From an uncultured Peptococcaceae bacterium (GTDB lineage: Bacteria > Bacillota > Peptococcia > Peptococcales > Peptococcaceae): a stretch of 23,726 bases of DNA. Shown piece by piece: positions 20,589 to 23,726 of the stretch. The position numbers were made by a program, and so were the translations under genes. The stretch covers positions 1 through 23,726 of the forward strand of contig URZX01000032.1 in the NCBI GenBank assembly GCA_900552455.1, written 5' to 3'. The notes below the pieces were generated by a model. That model was not told the DNA's origin and did no database searches. It saw only the letters and a list, made by a program, of their open reading frames with translations. How positions within the stretch are numbered: position 1 is the first letter of the stretch; every line of letters starts with the position of its first letter.

Positions 20589-20647
20589 CTGTGACAGCAG
20601 CACCATTTATCATAGACAACATCCCCCACCGAAAGGAGTTTTTCTCA

Positions 20648-23566
20648 ATGGAACCCAACCAGATACTCTCCGGCTTCCGCCTCGTGGAAGAGCGCCCAGT
20701 GTCGGAAACAGACAGCCTCGGCCGTCTCTTCATCCATGAAAAAAGCGGTGCCCGCCTTTTGCAGCTGGAAAACCGCGATCCCAACAAGGTCTTCGGCATC
20801 GGCTTCCGCACGCCGTCGGAGGGCAGCACCGGCGTCGCCCACATCCTCGAGCACAGCGTGCTCAACGGCTCGCGCAAATACCGCACCAAGGAGCCCTTCA
20901 TGGATCTCCTGCGCTCGAGCCTGTCCACCTTCCTCAACGCCATGACCTTCTCCGACAAGACCATCTATCCGGTGGCCAGCCAGAACGACAAGGATTTCGA
21001 TCACCTCATGGACGTCTACCTCGACGCCGTTTTTCATCCGGCGATCTACGACTGCAAGGAGATCTTCCTGCAGGAGGGCTGGCATTTCCACATCGAAAAA
21101 CCAGAGGACCCGCTGACCTACCGCGGCGTCGTCTACAACGAAATGCGCGGCGCCCTCTCCAGCGCCGATGCCCAGGTGGCCGACGCCATTCTCGCCAGCC
21201 TCTATCCCCAGACCATCTACGGCAAGGAGAGCGGCGGCGATCCTTACGAGATCCCGAGCCTTTCTTATGAAGCCTTTCTCGATTTCCACCGCCGGCTCTA
21301 CCATCCGTCCAACAGCTATATCTTCATCTACGGCGACGGCGACATCGCCCATTTCCTCGAACACATCGACAGCGAATATCTGAGCCACTACGACCGCGCT
21401 GAGGTGGATTCGTCCATCGCCTGGCAGCCAGCCTTCGCCAAGACCAAGAAGCTCGAGACCTTCTATTCCGTCGCGCCGGATGCCGAAACTGCCGGCAAGG
21501 ACATACTCGCCTACGCCGTTTCCATGGGCACACGCAAGCAGCCGGCAGACATCTTCGTCGAAGAGGTGCTCGCTGAGGTGCTCGTTGAATCCCAGGCTGG
21601 CCCGGTGAAAAATGCGCTCCTCGCCGCCGGCATCGGTGAGGACATCTCCGCCTTCTCCAACGACGGCCTGCAGATCCCCTTCGGCATCGTCGCCAAGGAG
21701 ACCGACGCCGCCAAGCGCGACGATTTCGTGCGCATCATCGACGACACCCTCGCCGATCTCGTCAAAAACGGCATCGACAAGGATCTCCTCACCGCCGCTG
21801 TGAACAAGATGGAATACGCCCTGCGCGAAGCAGAGGGCTACACCACTCGCGGCATCATCTATTACATCAACGCCTTCGAGACCTGGCTCTACGACGGCGA
21901 TCCGTTCGACGCCCTCTGCTACAACGACACCCTGCGTGTGCTGCGCGAAGGCATCGCCGGCGATTATTACGAGCGCTACATCCAGTCGCGTATCCTCGAC
22001 AATCCCCACAAGGTCATCCTGACAGCGCGGCCAATGCCTGGCTTCAACGAAGGCCGCGACGCCGCCGTCGCCGATGAGCTCGCCGCTTACAAGGCCAGCC
22101 TCAGCGAGGAGCAGGTGAGCGCCCTCGTCGCTGAAACGCAGAAGCTGCTCGCCCGCCAGAACAGCGAGGACACCCCAGAGGAAAAAGCGACCATTCCGCA
22201 TCTCGAGCGCAGCGACGTCACCGGCAGCTTCCCTGAGATCCCTTGCCAGGAAGAGGCGCTCAGCGGCGTCACCGTGCTGCATCATCCGCTTTTCACCGCA
22301 GGCATCGACTACACCGACATGCTGCTCTCCCTCGACCACATCGACGTCGACGAGCTGCCGTATCTGAGCCTGCTCACCAGCCTCATCGGTGCCGTCGACA
22401 CAGAAAACTACAGCTACAGCGCCCTCTCCACCGCCGAATATCTCACCAGCGGCGGCATCCGCATCACCAGCCGTGCCATCCAGGATTACCACGATCCTGA
22501 AAAATTCTCCCACAAGCTCCTGATCTCCTCCAAGACGCTGAGCCCAGAGAACGTGCGCGGCTTCCTCGACCTCGCCTGGGAGCAGCTCACAAAGAGCGAT
22601 TTCAGCGACAAAAAACGCTTCCGCGAAGTCGTGCAGATGCTCAAAAATCAGATCCAGCAGGGCATTTTCCAGCAGGGCCACACCGTCGTCGCTGGCCGCG
22701 TCACTGCTTACCACAGCGCCTACAGCCGTTTCAACGAATATCTGAACGGCCTCGATTTCCTCTTCTTCCTGCAGGAGCTCGACAACCATTTCGACGAGCG
22801 CTTTGAAGCGACCCTCGCCAAGGTGCAGGAGCTCTACAGACGTCTCCTGACCCGTCGTGGCATGCTCGTTTCTGTGACTGGCTCCGACGAAAGCTACGCC
22901 GCCATCCGTCCGCTTCTCGCCGATTGGCTGGCGCAGATCCCAGACGTGGCGTATCCACACGCCGACTGGCACGTGCCTGTTGAGGTGCTCAACGAAGGCA
23001 TCCAGTCCTCGGCCAATGTGCAGTACGTCGCCAAGGGGGCAGACCTGCGCGCCCTCGGCGTCGGCTACAGCGGCGTGCTCGAGGTGCTCTCCAATCTCCT
23101 CACCAACGACTACCTCTACAACAACATCCGCGCCAAAGGCGGCGCTTACGGCCAGGGCATCCGCTTCAGCCGCAACGGCAGCGTCAGCTGCTATTCTTAC
23201 CGCGATCCAAATCTCGAGAACACCATCGCCATCTACGACCAGATGGCCGACTGGCTCGAAAACCTCGAGATGAGCGACGCCGATCTCACCGACGTCATCA
23301 TCGGCGTCATGAACCGCTTCAATCCAGTGATGACCGCGCGTGCTCAGGGCAACTGGTCCCTCACCAGCCATGTCAACGGCGCCCGCCGCGAGGACATCGT
23401 CAAGGCGCAGGAGGAAGCGCTGGCCACCAGCGTGGACGATCTGCGCGCCTACGCGCCAGCGCTGCGCCAGGCCATGGCAGAAAACCATCTCTGCGTGCTC
23501 GGCGCTTCGAGCCGCGTCAAGCAGGCGAGCGCCCTCTTCGATCATCTGATCAAGCTCGAAAACTGA
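20648..23566 (+). CDS. M16C-family zinc metalloprotease (PreP-like insulinase)
   Basis: 972 residues, the normal length of the presequence protease subfamily, where two M16 halves in one chain close around a peptide. The inverted zinc motif HXXEH is His65-Ile-Leu-Glu68-His69 (GVAHILEHSVLNGS). The distal ligand is Glu165 in VVYNEMRGALSS, 96 residues on, as in human PreP. The second half carries the substrate-binding pattern YLYNNIRAKGGAYGQGIRF. Family members degrade unfolded peptides up to about 70 residues; with no signal peptide this one is probably cytoplasmic. The ATG at 20648 follows AAAGGAG by nine bases. Single gene, with its own promoter and terminator. Confidence 0.94.
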   Translation: MEPNQILSGFRLVEERPVSETDSLGRLFIHEKSGARLLQLENRDPNKVFGIGFRTPSEGSTGVAHILEHSVLNGSRKYRTKEPFMDLLRSSLSTFLNAMTFSDKTIYPVASQNDKDFDHLMDVYLDAVFHPAIYDCKEIFLQEGWHFHIEKPEDPLTYRGVVYNEMRGALSSADAQVADAILASLYPQTIYGKESGGDPYEIPSLSYEAFLDFHRRLYHPSNSYIFIYGDGDIAHFLEHIDSEYLSHYDRAEVDSSIAWQPAFAKTKKLETFYSVAPDAETAGKDILAYAVSMGTRKQPADIFVEEVLAEVLVESQAGPVKNALLAAGIGEDISAFSNDGLQIPFGIVAKETDAAKRDDFVRIIDDTLADLVKNGIDKDLLTAAVNKMEYALREAEGYTTRGIIYYINAFETWLYDGDPFDALCYNDTLRVLREGIAGDYYERYIQSRILDNPHKVILTARPMPGFNEGRDAAVADELAAYKASLSEEQVSALVAETQKLLARQNSEDTPEEKATIPHLERSDVTGSFPEIPCQEEALSGVTVLHHPLFTAGIDYTDMLLSLDHIDVDELPYLSLLTSLIGAVDTENYSYSALSTAEYLTSGGIRITSRAIQDYHDPEKFSHKLLISSKTLSPENVRGFLDLAWEQLTKSDFSDKKRFREVVQMLKNQIQQGIFQQGHTVVAGRVTAYHSAYSRFNEYLNGLDFLFFLQELDNHFDERFEATLAKVQELYRRLLTRRGMLVSVTGSDESYAAIRPLLADWLAQIPDVAYPHADWHVPVEVLNEGIQSSANVQYVAKGADLRALGVGYSGVLEVLSNLLTNDYLYNNIRAKGGAYGQGIRFSRNGSVSCYSYRDPNLENTIAIYDQMADWLENLEMSDADLTDVIIGVMNRFNPVMTARAQGNWSLTSHVNGARREDIVKAQEEALATSVDDLRAYAPALRQAMAENHLCVLGASSRVKQASALFDHLIKLEN

Positions 23567-23591
23567 GCGCGGCGACCAGCCGCCTCCGTCC

Positions 23592-23633
23592 ATCGGACGT
23601 TGACTGAATCTACAGCCAGCGTCCGATTTTTTT
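23592..23633 (+). terminator. Terminator of the M16C protease gene
   Basis: ATCGGACG (23592-23599) pairs perfectly with CGTCCGAT (23620-23627). CTG...CAG pairs inside the loop. A T-run extends to 23633. Confidence 0.82.
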
Positions 23634-23659
23634 GTGAAGATGACAACGCTTCTCGTCGC

Positions 23660-23688
23660 TTCTCAGGCGAAGTCTGTAGGATTACAAT
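23660..23688 (+). promoter_or_regulatory. Possible promoter for a gene beyond the window
   Basis: TTCTCA (23660-23665), 17-base spacer, TACAAT (23683-23688), followed by AT-rich sequence to the window edge without a start codon I can support. Confidence 0.35.
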
Positions 23689-23726
23689 ACATGTGTTACA
23701 ACGAAATAAAATAGAAATGCGGAAAC

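Noticed and set aside
20645..23593. A 982-codon minus-strand open frame
   Set aside because: Antisense shadow of the M16C protease; no credible motifs or start signal.

Overview
The window reads as a stretch of bacterial chromosome from a fairly GC-rich anaerobic Firmicute. The signs are strong AGGAGG-type ribosome binding sites, ATG plus occasional TTG starts, a two-subunit iron-sulfur L-serine dehydratase, two exported proteins with stalk (copper amine oxidase N-terminal) domains, and a PreP-like M16C protease. Together they suggest the class Negativicutes (Selenomonas, Mitsuokella or Megasphaera-like). This is inference from gene content, not a measured placement. No tRNA, rRNA, CRISPR array or prophage was seen.

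Layout. 1-55: outer end of an IS3-like element. 81-2695 (minus): an iron-sulfur protein and a GlcD-type FAD oxidase, a D-lactate/glycolate dehydrogenase pair. 2906-4000 (plus): a glycerol-dehydrogenase-family enzyme, divergent from that pair. 4026-4391: a compact Fst/par-like type I toxin-antitoxin module. It has a small hydrophobic peptide on the minus strand, a convergent antisense RNA on the plus strand, a shared two-way terminator and repeats matching the toxin start region. 4578-5426: aldo/keto reductase. 5473-6219 (minus): RsmE. 6359-10867 (plus): a probable operon of a DMT exporter, an unknown 110-residue protein, an SPFH/zinc-ribbon protein, a zinc-ribbon membrane protein and a TPM-domain protein. 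The last three correspond to the Bacillus YdjI, YdjG and YdjH membrane-stress proteins. 10880-11106: mosaic of inverted short repeats. 11133-12014: RarD-like transporter. 12179-13021: pyridoxal/pyridoxamine kinase, followed by a strongly structured candidate RNA. 13373-14987 (minus): sdaAB-sdaAA. 15254-15433: small unknown gene, convergent with a membrane protein and an acyltransferase (15452-16924, minus). 17226-19609: two secreted stalk-domain proteins. 19649-19869: an orphan promoter/terminator unit (candidate small RNA) and a second terminator. 19966-20490: small membrane protein with a basic tail. 20648-23566: M16C metalloprotease.

How the parts fit. The metabolic genes point to fermentation of hydroxy acids, polyols, aldehydes and serine: the GlcD pair gives pyruvate or glyoxylate, SdaA gives pyruvate plus ammonia, and the PLP kinase supplies a general cofactor. 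SdaA itself uses an iron-sulfur cluster, not PLP. The SPFH/zinc-ribbon/TPM set probably forms a membrane-associated complex. The most interesting content is in the gaps: the type I toxin-antitoxin locus at about 4.0-4.4 kb and the two candidate small RNAs at about 13.1 and 19.7 kb.
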